A stretch of 64,000 nt of DNA from Paenibacillus zeisoli. GTDB taxonomy: Bacteria; Bacillota; Bacilli; Paenibacillales; Paenibacillaceae. The stretch lies in NCBI RefSeq assembly GCF_003994465.1, contig NZ_RZNX01000001.1, forward strand, positions 1,124,915 through 1,188,914, read 5' to 3'. Made by a program: the position numbers and the translations under genes. Under the pieces are notes generated by a model, which saw nothing but the letters and a program-made list of their open reading frames with translations, searched no databases and was not told the DNA's origin. This document shows positions 1-7,857 of this stretch, in pieces. The stretch's first letter is position 1. Each line of letters starts with the position of its first letter.

Positions 1-573
1 TCCCCCATCTATATTCTGCGCGGGATCGAAGGAATTACTGACCCCTAGCCCTTGAGCTGTGCCGTCCATTAATTGCATTAAGCCCTTAGCTCCTGCAGAG
101 GATAAGGAGTTCGGATCAAAGGATGACTCGGTATCAATGACGGCCTTAATCAGGGATTCAGGCACCCCGTAATCCCGGCTTGCCTTGCTGATTAAATCAT
201 TATAATCCGTCGGCTTGGAGCTGTGATTATCACTATGATGCGGAATTAGTGCAGGAGTAGACTGTACTCCAGTGCCGGAATCAATAGATGCTGCTGAATT
301 AGATGATTCATTGGTTCCTTCGGTATTTGCTTTCATTAGCTGCCATAGCTGGCCATTCACGTTAATGGTCTGTCCCAGGCTTAAAGCGGAGGAATAATCG
401 TTCTCTGAGGCCGCTGTCGAATCGGACTGCATAAGCTGCTGAAGCACCAAATTAAAAGCGGAATCACTTCCGCCTGTAGATGAAGTATTCTGAAGGGCAG
501 TACCCTGTAAATCGATTCCGCTCATGAGCTGAAGGTCAATCAACTGCTTAGCGGTACGCGGATCTATTTGCAT
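1..573 (-). CDS. Lytic transglycosylase (SLT domain), N-terminal fragment
   Basis: The reading frame opens with ATG at 573, behind AGAGGAG at good spacing, and runs off the left edge, so only about 191 N-terminal residues are present. Residues 1-130 are a Ser/Thr/Gln-rich, probably disordered stretch without a clear signal peptide. From about residue 125 the sequence matches the lysozyme-like transglycosylase (SLT) fold: the catalytic glutamate is E149 in AVIDTESSFDPN, followed by AGAKGLMQLM and FDPAQNIDGG, the usual family blocks. Such enzymes cleave the MurNAc-GlcNAc bond of peptidoglycan with formation of the anhydro product. The family is clear; export route and exact role are not, because the C-terminus is missing. 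Confidence 0.85.
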   Translation of the reverse strand, partial: MQIDPRTAKQLIDLQLMSGIDLQGTALQNTSSTGGSDSAFNLVLQQLMQSDSTAASENDYSSALSLGQTINVNGQLWQLMKANTEGTNESSNSAASIDSGTGVQSTPALIPHHSDNHSSKPTDYNDLISKASRDYGVPESLIKAVIDTESSFDPNSLSSAGAKGLMQLMDGTAQGLGVSNSFDPAQNIDGG

Positions 574-655
574 GTATTGCAGCTCCTCTTTTTTCCAAGT
601 CGTTCTCTTTCATTGTACATGCCTATTAGGCGGATAACCAGTATTTGGGCAAAAA

Positions 656-691
656 AACAGGCCCTATCCTATATATCGGACAGGGCCTGTT
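656..691 (-). terminator. Rho-independent terminator of the DUF4190-type gene
   Basis: A 13-bp stem (ACAGGCCCTATCC pairing with GGACAGGGCCTGT) with a short AT loop is followed on the minus strand by seven T. It lies just after the stop of the gene ending at 720. Confidence 0.85.
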
Positions 692-719
692 AAATATTGA
701 GAGTAATTCTAAAATTTCT

Positions 720-1442
720 TTAACGTGTGAACGGAATCAGAACGAAATAGCTCAGGGTTGCAATAATGCCTAGGCCAGCTGCCCATGCACCCGAAGTTCT
801 TTTCCCCTGGCTGTATGCATAGAACCCGAGGATAGCAGCAATTGGACCAAGGATAATGGACCACATGAACATGGATGCGATACCCAACGCTACACCTACA
901 TATCCAGCAGTACGACCTGAAGTGGATTCAGTGGATGATTGAGCTTTATCATCGCTGCGCACAGTCCGTGCACCCGTATAACCAGCTTGCGGCGTCACCT
1001 CAGATGCATATTCCTCTTGATGAGTTCTGCGCGGATAATCAACTCGATTGTTGAATTGGCTGGAAGTTCCCTGAGTTGATGATGTCGAGTACCGTGTTGA
1101 AGAGGTAGACGACGTTGATGGTGATGATGATATTGATGACGTCGATGGTGAATATGATGTTGATGATGTTGATGATGTTGATGATGTTGATGATGTTGAC
1201 GACGTTGATGGTGAAGACGATGTTGATGACGTTGACGACGTCGATGGTGATGACGTTGGTGATGACGTTGACGACGCTGACGAAGGATACGTTGAAGATG
1301 TTGATGGTATTGATTGCGTTGAATGTGTGTCATGCGACGAATACGTTGACGGGGTTGATGAAGTTGATGATGTTGTCGGTGTAGATGATGTCAATTGGGC
1401 TGATCGCTGATCATCTTTGACGTCTTTTGGATATTCACTCAT
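720..1442 (-). CDS. Ser/Thr-repeat membrane protein with C-terminal DUF4190-like domain
   Basis: I place the start at the ATG at 1442, giving 240 residues (MSEYPKDVKDDQ...), because GGAGGTG lies six bases upstream; an in-frame GTG at 1451 sits inside that ribosome site. Residues about 20-130 are almost only Ser, Thr and Pro, built from SST units. The last 65 residues hold two hydrophobic segments separated by a short Gly/Lys turn (ALGIASMFMW... and AAGLGIIATLSYFVLIPF), which resembles the DUF4190 membrane domain. The likely topology is a hydrophilic, disordered N-terminal tail on a small two-helix membrane anchor. The function is unknown. The repeat is strongly skewed in codon use, and the opposite strand is open over the same stretch only as a by-product. 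Confidence 0.75.
   Translation of the reverse strand: MSEYPKDVKDDQRSAQLTSSTPTTSSTSSTPSTYSSHDTHSTQSIPSTSSTYPSSASSTSSPTSSPSTSSTSSTSSSPSTSSTSSTSSTSSTSSTSYSPSTSSISSSPSTSSTSSTRYSTSSTQGTSSQFNNRVDYPRRTHQEEYASEVTPQAGYTGARTVRSDDKAQSSTESTSGRTAGYVGVALGIASMFMWSIILGPIAAILGFYAYSQGKRTSGAWAAGLGIIATLSYFVLIPFTR
1086..1390 (-). repeat. Nine-base-period low-complexity repeat inside the Ser/Thr gene
   Basis: On the plus strand the unit GATGTTGAT/GAC recurs with a nine-base period, most regularly at 1156-1200. It encodes repeated Ser-Ser-Thr on the minus strand. Because the period is a multiple of three, gain or loss of units changes protein length without a frameshift. Confidence 0.85.
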
Positions 1443-1468
1443 GGTGCACACCTCCGAGAATGGTCAGT

Positions 1469-1702
1469 TTAGGACGATTTCGACTTCGGCTTGAACGTAT
1501 GACAGCAGGTCGACGCGGAAGAACGGGCTGCGTCTTGATGGTCTGTGTCAAACGTCTCCCCAGCATACTCCTCGCGGTAGCTTGCAGTGGCATGCTGATC
1601 AATGTCAATCATGATTAAATCAGCTTTGCAGACGTTTTTTTCACCCCAATAATGACAGTTAGAGACACTGCACTTCACTACGGGTTTCTCGCCATTTGGC
1701 AT
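1469..1702 (-). CDS. DUF1540 domain protein
   Basis: A 77-residue protein starting at ATG 1702 (MPNGEKPVV...), chosen because GAGGTG lies six bases upstream; an in-frame GTG at 1711 overlaps that site. The core is KCSVSNCHYWGEKNVCKAD with Cys spaced C-x5-C-x8-C, followed by a hydrophobic strand, and there is a CC pair near the C-terminus. This cysteine pattern is typical of DUF1540, a small presumed metal-binding family common in spore formers. Biochemical function is not established. It reads in the same direction as the Ser/Thr-repeat gene, 26 bases upstream of it, so the two may be cotranscribed. Confidence 0.85.
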   Translation of the reverse strand: MPNGEKPVVKCSVSNCHYWGEKNVCKADLIMIDIDQHATASYREEYAGETFDTDHQDAARSSASTCCHTFKPKSKSS

Positions 1703-1738
1703 GTTTATCACCTCAGGTACATTTTCTCCTCAGGCCTG

Positions 1739-1758
1739 ACCCCCTATACAGAGGGGGT
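1739..1758. promoter_or_regulatory. Short perfect inverted repeat upstream of the DUF1540 gene
   Basis: ACCCCCT, six-base spacer, AGGGGGT. It sits about 40 bases upstream of the DUF1540 start. It could be an operator or a weak hairpin; nothing else in the sequence decides. Confidence 0.3.
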
Positions 1759-1774
1759 GCTGTCAATTCACAGC

Positions 1775-1803
1775 AAAAAAAAGATACCTTAACAGGTATC
1801 TTC
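1775..1803 (-). terminator. Terminator downstream of ypuI
   Basis: Stem AGATACCT/AGGTATCT with a short loop, followed on the minus strand by a run of T, 30 bases after the ypuI stop. Confidence 0.9.
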
Positions 1804-1832
1804 GGATTACTTCTTATTTATAATTCTGTCCC

Positions 1833-2333
1833 TTATGCGTTCGCTTTCTGCATACGGCGTTGGGTCAGATAATCACTTTCATAATACGTGAGCTCATCAC
1901 GGAGGTCCTCATATACTTTGGTTACATCCAAAACGATGTCACGTGCAGCGCGAACTGGCTTTTTGCGGAAACGAATTGCATCTTGTCCGGTGTAAGCATA
2001 ACGTCCATCTTCAGAGTAACTTTCATTTTTAGGATAGAAGAAACTGTTCACGCAATCGTGATATACGTTGTAGAGCACTTTCTCTGCTGCTTCTTTATCG
2101 AAGTTAGCCCGGCGAAGTACAACACCCAATTTCTCATACACAACTTCTGAATTAACCAGAAGATGACGCAGGTCCGTCAAAAAGCCTTTCGAGAACCGAA
2201 TGGATTCCTCATCTTGTTCGGGAGCGAGCTGCGTAAGTGAATTTTCGTTCAGAAACTGTTCCAGCTTAGGAATGGCAATCTTAAGTTTCTCTTTGGCGGT
2301 TTCGCATAATTGTTGGACATTGGTTTCAGGCAT
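1833..2333 (-). CDS. ypuI: YpuI family protein (DUF3907)
   Basis: A 166-residue soluble protein. The ATG at 2333 has AAGGAG nine bases upstream; a longer frame from TTG 2360 would read through that ribosome site and is unlikely. Features such as ETAKEKLKIAIPKLEQFL near the N-terminus, YNVYHDCVNSFFYPKNE in the middle and RFRKKPVRAARDIVLDV in the C-terminal half match my recollection of YpuI/DUF3907 proteins of Bacillus and Paenibacillus. It is mostly helical and charged, with no signal or membrane segment. No biochemical role is known to me. It has its own terminator downstream, so it is probably a single-gene unit. Confidence 0.75.
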   Translation of the reverse strand: MPETNVQQLCETAKEKLKIAIPKLEQFLNENSLTQLAPEQDEESIRFSKGFLTDLRHLLVNSEVVYEKLGVVLRRANFDKEAAEKVLYNVYHDCVNSFFYPKNESYSEDGRYAYTGQDAIRFRKKPVRAARDIVLDVTKVYEDLRDELTYYESDYLTQRRMQKANA

Positions 2334-2587
2334 AAAACTGTTCTCCTTCCGTTCTGTCAAGCAAGAGCAATGGGTACACCAAACACAGAGATAGTCACTG
2401 TGTTCTAAATCATAGTATCACAAAACAACTTAAAACGATATCCTTTCTTGTCCCCAATCGCTTAAATATTCTTGGGTTACCATCATTTGCACCAGAGGGG
2501 CGAAGTTAGGCAGGAATAAAAAGACGTGCCATTTCTAACGCTATAGCTACATAGATATCTGGTGGAATTTTAAGGAGGCTTTATGTT

Positions 2588-4480
2588 ATGTCAAAACGTA
2601 AATGGATTGCTGCGGGCTTAACAGGTACCGCAGCTCTCCTTGCAATATCCATGTTCCCATCGAAGACACCCATGCACAATGAGACAAGACCCTCAGAATC
2701 CGCCAGCCCCCGCCAGGAACAGCATCTGAAGCAGCTGCTGCTTCAAAGAGATATGGTCGCTACAGACCGGCTTGTCCGCCATGATGCAAGACAGCACCTT
2801 AAGGTGCTGAGTCAGAAGCTTGAGCATTCCCCTGAGCAGGTGAACAGTACGTACATCCGCAAACTTCAGGATGAACACCAGCATCTCTTGTCACTGATCT
2901 GGATTGATAGCAAGCATGAGCAGGAATTCAGGCACCCTTCCTTCACTCCGGGAAGCAAGGAGGATCAGCAGGCCAAATCGTATATCCAGTTAGCCAAAAA
3001 ATCGCTTAGCCGTAATCAGTCCTACGAATCACCCGGCTTTCCTGCCGATGATCCGAAGTACTTTGTAGCAGGAGAACCAGCCAAGAAGGGGGATCATGGG
3101 GTGATCGCTCTCTTCAGCCTTGATATTCTGGGCAAAGTGAAGAATCACCAGCACAAAAATTTGAGGCTGATCCCCTACCCTAAAGAAGGGCGATACAAAA
3201 TGGAATCCTTCCATCCGGATACGCTCATGGACACGACCGTAAAAACCGGGCAGGATAATGAAAATGCCAGCCATTATTACGAGAATGAGGTTGTCGTTAC
3301 CTTTCATAAACCTCCTACTCAAACTGACTTGAAGCAGATCCGCAAGGACCTGAACAGCATCATCCCTTACCAGAAAATTAACAATACGTACATTTTTCAC
3401 GCCAGCGGAAAGAGTATGAGCCAGCTGCAGGCTTATTTCACCTCAAAGTGGAATCCTAAATTCGTGGAGCCGCATTACCTATACTTAACAAATGAGATCA
3501 CGCCACAGGCCCAAACCATGGAGGATACGACTGCTGCGGAAGCTCCAAATGACCTTCTTTACTCAGAATACCAATGGAACCTGCCTATTATAGAAACAAC
3601 AAGAGGATGGAAACTGACCAAAGGTAAAAGTGATGTTGTCGTCGCCGTAGTGGATACCGGAGTCGATCTCTCCCACCCGGATCTGAAGGGGCGCCTGCTC
3701 CCTGGTTACAATGTTATCTCTCCAAGCAACAAGCCGATGGATGATGTCGGTCACGGGACGCACGTGGCTGGGATCATCTCCGCGCAGGTGAATAACAACG
3801 AGGGGATTGCCGGAATGACTTGGGGGAATAAGGTTCTGCCCGTCAAAGCACTAGATTCTTCAGGTTCGGGCACAACTTATTCGGTTGCCCAAGGCATCAT
3901 CTGGGCGGCTGATCATGGAGCGAAAGTCATTAATCTTAGTCTCGGTAACTATGCCGATGCCCAGTTCCTGCATGAAGCTATAAAGTATGCCTATAATAAA
4001 GATGCCGTAATTATCGCCGCGACTGGAAATGACAATACCGAACGGCCGGGGTATCCCGCTGCTTATCCCGAGGTTCTCTCTGTATCCGCAACCGACTCCA
4101 AGTTGAATAAAGCTTCCTTCTCCAATTACGGGAATTACATTGACGTTATGGCCCCAGGCGAGAGTATCGCGAGTACCTATCCGCATAATCAATATGCGGC
4201 ATTATCCGGCACATCCATGGCAAGTCCTCATGTCTCCGCTCTGGCTGCACTGATCCGTTCCATCAATCCGGATCTGCATAACACGGAGGTCATGGAGATT
4301 ATCCGCAAGAACGTCATTGATCTTGGAGAGTCTGGGCGAGACAAATACTATGGATTCGGCCAGATTGATGTTCTGGCAGCCCTTCAGGCGGCTGGCAGCG
4401 GTATGTCCCCGCTTCAGCTCTGGCCTCAACATGTTCAGAACGAGATCAATAACCTTAAGAACAAGAAACTTCAACCATAA
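2588..4480 (+). CDS. S8 family serine peptidase (secreted subtilase)
   Basis: A 630-residue subtilisin-like protease starting at ATG 2588 behind AAGGAGG. Residues 1-25 form a positively charged, hydrophobic signal sequence. A long propeptide-like region (to about residue 320) precedes the catalytic domain. The triad is visible: D356 in VVDTGVDLSHPDL, H389 in VGHGTHVAGI and S543 in SGTSMASPHV; the oxyanion-hole Asn is in AATGNDN. The C-terminal tail after about residue 605 is a short charged extension. The family hydrolyses peptide bonds, usually outside the cell after autocatalytic removal of the propeptide. The propeptide of about 300 residues is longer than the roughly 80 of subtilisin and includes a region resembling an inhibitor I9-type fold (about 230-300, YYENEVVVTFHKP...). 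It is one of only four plus-strand genes and stands alone, followed by a strong terminator. Confidence 0.93.
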   Translation: MSKRKWIAAGLTGTAALLAISMFPSKTPMHNETRPSESASPRQEQHLKQLLLQRDMVATDRLVRHDARQHLKVLSQKLEHSPEQVNSTYIRKLQDEHQHLLSLIWIDSKHEQEFRHPSFTPGSKEDQQAKSYIQLAKKSLSRNQSYESPGFPADDPKYFVAGEPAKKGDHGVIALFSLDILGKVKNHQHKNLRLIPYPKEGRYKMESFHPDTLMDTTVKTGQDNENASHYYENEVVVTFHKPPTQTDLKQIRKDLNSIIPYQKINNTYIFHASGKSMSQLQAYFTSKWNPKFVEPHYLYLTNEITPQAQTMEDTTAAEAPNDLLYSEYQWNLPIIETTRGWKLTKGKSDVVVAVVDTGVDLSHPDLKGRLLPGYNVISPSNKPMDDVGHGTHVAGIISAQVNNNEGIAGMTWGNKVLPVKALDSSGSGTTYSVAQGIIWAADHGAKVINLSLGNYADAQFLHEAIKYAYNKDAVIIAATGNDNTERPGYPAAYPEVLSVSATDSKLNKASFSNYGNYIDVMAPGESIASTYPHNQYAALSGTSMASPHVSALAALIRSINPDLHNTEVMEIIRKNVIDLGESGRDKYYGFGQIDVLAALQAAGSGMSPLQLWPQHVQNEINNLKNKKLQP

Positions 4481-4484
4481 TACA

Positions 4485-4542
4485 AAGAAGCCCCGATCCA
4501 CGAGCAAATCATTCTTGATCTGCTAATGGATCGGGGCTTCTT
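4485..4542. terminator. Strong hairpin terminator between the subtilase gene and rnpB
   Basis: A perfect 16-bp stem (AAGAAGCCCCGATCCA with its complement) enclosing a second, weaker stem. It follows the plus-strand subtilase gene and also lies just past the 3' end of minus-strand rnpB, so it may serve both. The T tract is short on either side. Confidence 0.8.
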
Positions 4543-4551
4543 ATTAGTTGA

Positions 4552-4966
4552 GGAAAGTCAGACGTAAGCCGGGTTCTGTGCTCTTTGGTGGTTCATACGG
4601 GAACTACCCTCCCACTACAAGCGACAATCATCTATCTAGGCCATACATTGCTGCACAGCTCAAGCGACCAACCTAGACGCGCCTCGGGCAAAGGCTGTCT
4701 CCCTCATAGAAGGAGGCTGCGTCCCATTAGGTCTTGCTCCAGATGGGGTTTACCAGGAACGAAGTCACCAACGCTCCTCGGGGTCTCTTACACCTCGGTT
4801 CCATCCTTGCCTGATCCGTTCCCTGAAGAACGGCCATCGGCGGTCCATTTCTGTGGCACTATCCTTCGGCTCGCGCCGACTGGACGTTATCCAGCATCCT
4901 GCCCTGTGGAGCCCGGACTTTCCTCCCGCAAGACGAGCTTGCCGGCGATTGTCTGTCAAACTTTCC
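4552..4966 (-). ncRNA. rnpB: RNase P RNA (class B type)
   Basis: No protein frame fits here, but the minus strand carries RNase P RNA landmarks. Near the 5' end is GGAGGAAAGTCCGGGCTCC, containing the universal GAGGAAAGTCC block, and the 3' end has the CCCGGCTTACG block. The ends pair as P1: GGAAAGT...CAGAC at the 5' end with GTCTGACTTTCC at the 3' end. Length is about 415 nt, close to the roughly 400 nt of the Bacillus-type RNA. It is the catalytic subunit that removes 5' leaders from pre-tRNAs. Ends are inferred from the P1 pairing and may be off by a few bases. It has its own promoter and lies downstream of yqfO. Confidence 0.93.
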
Positions 4967-4978
4967 ATGACTTGATCT

Positions 4979-5007
4979 AGTATACAGGCATTTCACGACC
5001 CGCACAA
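4979..5007 (-). promoter_or_regulatory. Sigma-A type promoter of rnpB
   Basis: On the minus strand TTGTGC (5007-5002), a 17-base spacer and TATACT (4984-4979) lie about 12 bases ahead of the deduced 5' end of the RNA. Confidence 0.7.
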
Positions 5008-5059
5008 CCCTAAATAACAGGTTCTGTTAGTGCAAAATGGCAATTCGTCATCAATAAAT

Positions 5060-6175
5060 TTACATGAATTGAAAGGGTTCGGTATCGACTTTGGAGGCGT
5101 GGACCTCGGTGCTGTACTTGGTCTCACTTAGCTTTTCCTTCAGCCAGCCTGCCACCTTATCCTTCATGATCTTCTCCGCATGGTGACCTGGATCAATGAT
5201 CGCGATTCCGGCTGCCAGAGCGTCTTGAGCGGTGTGGAAATCCACATCGCCTGTAACCAGCACATCAGCACCGCGGAACTGTGCCTGCTTCCAATAGCGT
5301 CCGCCAGAGCCGCCAAGTACGGCCGCCTTCTTGACAGGTCTGTTCAAATCACCTACGACGCGCACATGATCCACCTTCAGTCCCGTCTTTACCCGGTCTA
5401 CGAAATCTTTCAATAAAACAGGTTCGCGAAGTTTCCCCGTTCTCCCCAGCCCCAATGTTCTTCCCTTCAAATCCATCGAATATAGGTCATAGGCGACCTC
5501 TTCATACGGATGGCTCTTAAGCATGGCTGCGATAATCTTGCTTCTAAGACTGCTTGGCACAATGGTCTCGATCCGAATCTCTTCGGCGCGCTCCATCTTG
5601 CCTTGTTCACCGATAAAAGGGTTGGTCCCTTCCTGCGGAATAAAGGTGCCATAACCCTCGATATTGAAGCTGCAATGGCTGTAGTTGCCGATTGCTCCTG
5701 CCCCAGCATTCAGAACAGCATCCAGAACCTGCTTATGATGAGTCTTCGGAACAAAGACAACCAGCTTGAATAACTTGTCCGTATGCACATTCTCCAGTGA
5801 ATCAGAAGCCTCAATGCCGAGTGCCTCTGCCATCCAGTCATTAATCCCGCCCTCGGTCACATCCAGGTTCGTATGGCTGATATAGACTGCGATATCATTC
5901 TTAATCAGCTTCTCATACAGGCGGCCGGCAGGCGTATCGGTCTGCAGCTGGGCAAGTGGACGGAAGATAATGGCATGATGCGCAATAATTAAATCTACCT
6001 TGAGCGCAATTGCTTCCTCTACGACAGCATCCGTCACATCCAGGGTCACCAGTACGTTCTTAATCTCCTTCTGCAAGCTTCCCAGCTGCAGACCGATCTT
6101 GTCATCAGGCACGGCTACATGCTTGGGAGCAAGCTGCTCCATCAGCCCTATGACCGTCTGTCCTTTTGCATACAT
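5060..6175 (-). CDS. yqfO: Nif3-like dinuclear metal centre protein (YqfO type)
   Basis: A 371-residue Nif3/DUF34 protein. The ATG at 6175 has GGAGG seven bases upstream and overlaps the end of trmK by 28 bases; a longer frame starting at 6193 reads through the ribosome site. The two metal-binding halves are visible: LIIAHHAIIF with SHTNLDVTEGGIN near residues 70-120, and DPGHHAEKI near the C-terminus. Between them (about 130-230) is the extra CutA/PII-like insert (FKLVVFVPKTH... and SHPYEEVAYDLY) typical of Bacillus YqfO compared with the 250-residue short form. The family assembles into toroidal hexamers; a hydrolase role has been proposed but the physiological substrate is unsettled. The trmK-yqfO pairing is conserved in Bacillota. 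Confidence 0.93.
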   Translation of the reverse strand: MYAKGQTVIGLMEQLAPKHVAVPDDKIGLQLGSLQKEIKNVLVTLDVTDAVVEEAIALKVDLIIAHHAIIFRPLAQLQTDTPAGRLYEKLIKNDIAVYISHTNLDVTEGGINDWMAEALGIEASDSLENVHTDKLFKLVVFVPKTHHKQVLDAVLNAGAGAIGNYSHCSFNIEGYGTFIPQEGTNPFIGEQGKMERAEEIRIETIVPSSLRSKIIAAMLKSHPYEEVAYDLYSMDLKGRTLGLGRTGKLREPVLLKDFVDRVKTGLKVDHVRVVGDLNRPVKKAAVLGGSGGRYWKQAQFRGADVLVTGDVDFHTAQDALAAGIAIIDPGHHAEKIMKDKVAGWLKEKLSETKYSTEVHASKVDTEPFQFM

Positions 6176-6918
6176 GATAGAACCTCCTTCCACTCTTCGA
6201 TCTGCACTCTCATCTCTTCTTCCTTAAGGCGGGAAGCCTCTAGTTCCGATTTGGAGATTTGACTGCGGACCTTCATCAGCTTTGAAATTTCCGAATCCCA
6301 TTTAGCAAAAAAAACAGGAACAGGAGCTTCGCTTAACCTCGGACCCATCAACAGCAGCCGCTCTACGTTCAGTACTTGACTGCATCCCGGGATCAGTCGT
6401 TCCCGGTAAAGCTCCTCGTTAAGCGCTGCCGCCTCCGCCTTCTCCAGCCTGTCTGCCGTAAGGATCTCATAAATCTTACCATCCTCTTCAAGAATGTGTT
6501 CAGCAGACAAGTACCAGCCTTCTTCCAGCAGCCAGCGGCGTACCAGGTCTTCCCCGACATTCGGCTGCAATATAAGCCTCTTAACTCCATTAAGTTTGGA
6601 GATGCCCTGGCTCAATATGGAGACCATAAGGGCTCCGCCCATGCCCGCTATCGTAATGACCTCAACCTCACCAGGATCAATCACCTCAAGTCCGTTACCT
6701 TTACGGACGGAAATCCTGCTGTTCAGGCCCGACTGCGCTACCTGCCGCTTCGCAGCTTCATAAGGTCCTTCATTCACCTCTCCCGCTACAGCGGAAGCTG
6801 CTTGTCCACTCAGAACTGCAGCCACAGGCAGCAAAGCGTGATCTGAACCAATATCCGCGAATCGGCAGCCCGGCGTCAGCTGATCGCATATTTGTTGTAG
6901 TCTTGCTGATAGTTTCAT
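6148..6918 (-). CDS. trmK: tRNA (adenine(22)-N1)-methyltransferase TrmK
   Basis: A 256-residue class I methyltransferase. The SAM-binding motif is CRFADIGSDHALLP near residues 18-31, followed by GEVNEGPYEAAKRQV and ITIAGMGGALM, the catalytic-region block of the TrmK/YqfN family. The C-terminal 80 residues are a charged coiled-coil-like helix, also typical. The enzyme methylates N1 of A22 in the D-loop of several tRNAs. It overlaps the upstream membrane-protein gene by four bases (ATGA) and yqfO downstream by 28 bases, so translation is probably coupled. Confidence 0.95.
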   Translation of the reverse strand: MKLSARLQQICDQLTPGCRFADIGSDHALLPVAAVLSGQAASAVAGEVNEGPYEAAKRQVAQSGLNSRISVRKGNGLEVIDPGEVEVITIAGMGGALMVSILSQGISKLNGVKRLILQPNVGEDLVRRWLLEEGWYLSAEHILEEDGKIYEILTADRLEKAEAAALNEELYRERLIPGCSQVLNVERLLLMGPRLSEAPVPVFFAKWDSEISKLMKVRSQISKSELEASRLKEEEMRVQIEEWKEVLSCMQKDRRS

Positions 6919-7739
6919 TTAGACACCCACACAATCCATTTTTTTCTAAGGAAATATAGAATAACAAACGCTGCAACAATTTTGAGCAGACATAATAAAA
7001 CCATCCCGTTCGGAACATTCTCACTCATTAGAAGCATGTCCGCCTCAGGCATGAACCAAACCGTAATTCCAACCGCAAAAAATACCGGAGCAATCCGCTT
7101 GATCCTGTGATGGGCCAACCAGCACAGCCACACCATGACTACACTGAGCGGAAGCCAGAATAACTGCATCATCAGCCACGAGGCATCAGGATGGATTCTT
7201 TCAAACATTACACCATACAGCAGGATAAAGCATACAAAACCGCAGTAGTTGAGAATTCCTAGGTCCAGAAAATAACCGGCAAGCCACCAGATCAATCCGC
7301 ATATACCGATCAAGCTTGCGACGCCCCCGGCGGTAAGCCAGTCCTGCAGCCATAAGCTCCAGCCGCCAAGGCCTAGTAAAACAACGCTTCCAACCGAAGC
7401 CAGAAGCAGCGCTCCCACCTTCTTCTTCGGTCTGATTACAGCAGCAAAAGTGTAGCAGATGGACGTAACCAACAGTGCGATAGCCATTTGCAATGGCCAG
7501 GGAAAAAGGCTAAAATAAAATCCGATAAAGAAAATCAAGGATATAATTCCAAAACCTAGCAGCCATGTTCGCATACTTCCCTGCTGGATTGCAACCAAAG
7601 AGAATGTCCTCTTGGATGCTTGAATCTCTTCTTCGTGGTAAAGATTCTCAAGAAAGTCACAATACTGTTCAGGAAGAAGACGATTGGTGCGCCAATAATC
7701 AATCTCTTTCAATATAATTTCGCGTCTTTCAGCATTCAA
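6915..7739 (-). CDS. Polytopic membrane protein of unknown function
   Basis: A 274-residue protein with a soluble N-terminus of about 50 residues (ERREIILKEIDYWRTNRLLP...) followed by about eight hydrophobic segments, with basic loops such as RPKKKVG and HHRIKR. The N-terminal helix recalls the start of DUF2157-type membrane proteins, but I cannot assign it firmly. Its stop overlaps the trmK start by four bases. It lies downstream of sigA beyond a strong terminator, so it and trmK-yqfO probably have a separate promoter. No catalytic motif is visible. Confidence 0.7.
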   Translation of the reverse strand: MNAERREIILKEIDYWRTNRLLPEQYCDFLENLYHEEEIQASKRTFSLVAIQQGSMRTWLLGFGIISLIFFIGFYFSLFPWPLQMAIALLVTSICYTFAAVIRPKKKVGALLLASVGSVVLLGLGGWSLWLQDWLTAGGVASLIGICGLIWWLAGYFLDLGILNYCGFVCFILLYGVMFERIHPDASWLMMQLFWLPLSVVMVWLCWLAHHRIKRIAPVFFAVGITVWFMPEADMLLMSENVPNGMVLLCLLKIVAAFVILYFLRKKWIVWVSK

Positions 7740-7805
7740 ATGTTCCTAACCCCCACATGCTACAGCGAATGAGATACTGCAATAATTATAGATGACCCTG
7801 ATTCA

Positions 7806-7841
7806 GAAAAAAAGACCTTACTGCAAAGGCAGAAAGGTCTT
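7806..7841 (-). terminator. Terminator after sigA
   Basis: A stem of AAGACCTT plus CTGC with its complements around a four-base loop, followed on the minus strand by at least six T. It closes the yqxD-dnaG-sigA transcription unit. Confidence 0.92.
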
Positions 7842-7857
7842 GGGTACCGTGGCGTGT

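Noticed and set aside
1115..1384. Plus-strand frame encoding Met/Leu repeats opposite the Ser/Thr gene
   Set aside because: It is only the nine-base repeat read from the other strand; the minus-strand frame has the ribosome site and a membrane domain.
4585..4980. Plus-strand frame of 131 codons in the rnpB region
   Set aside because: The region is RNase P RNA on the minus strand, with universal blocks and P1 pairing.
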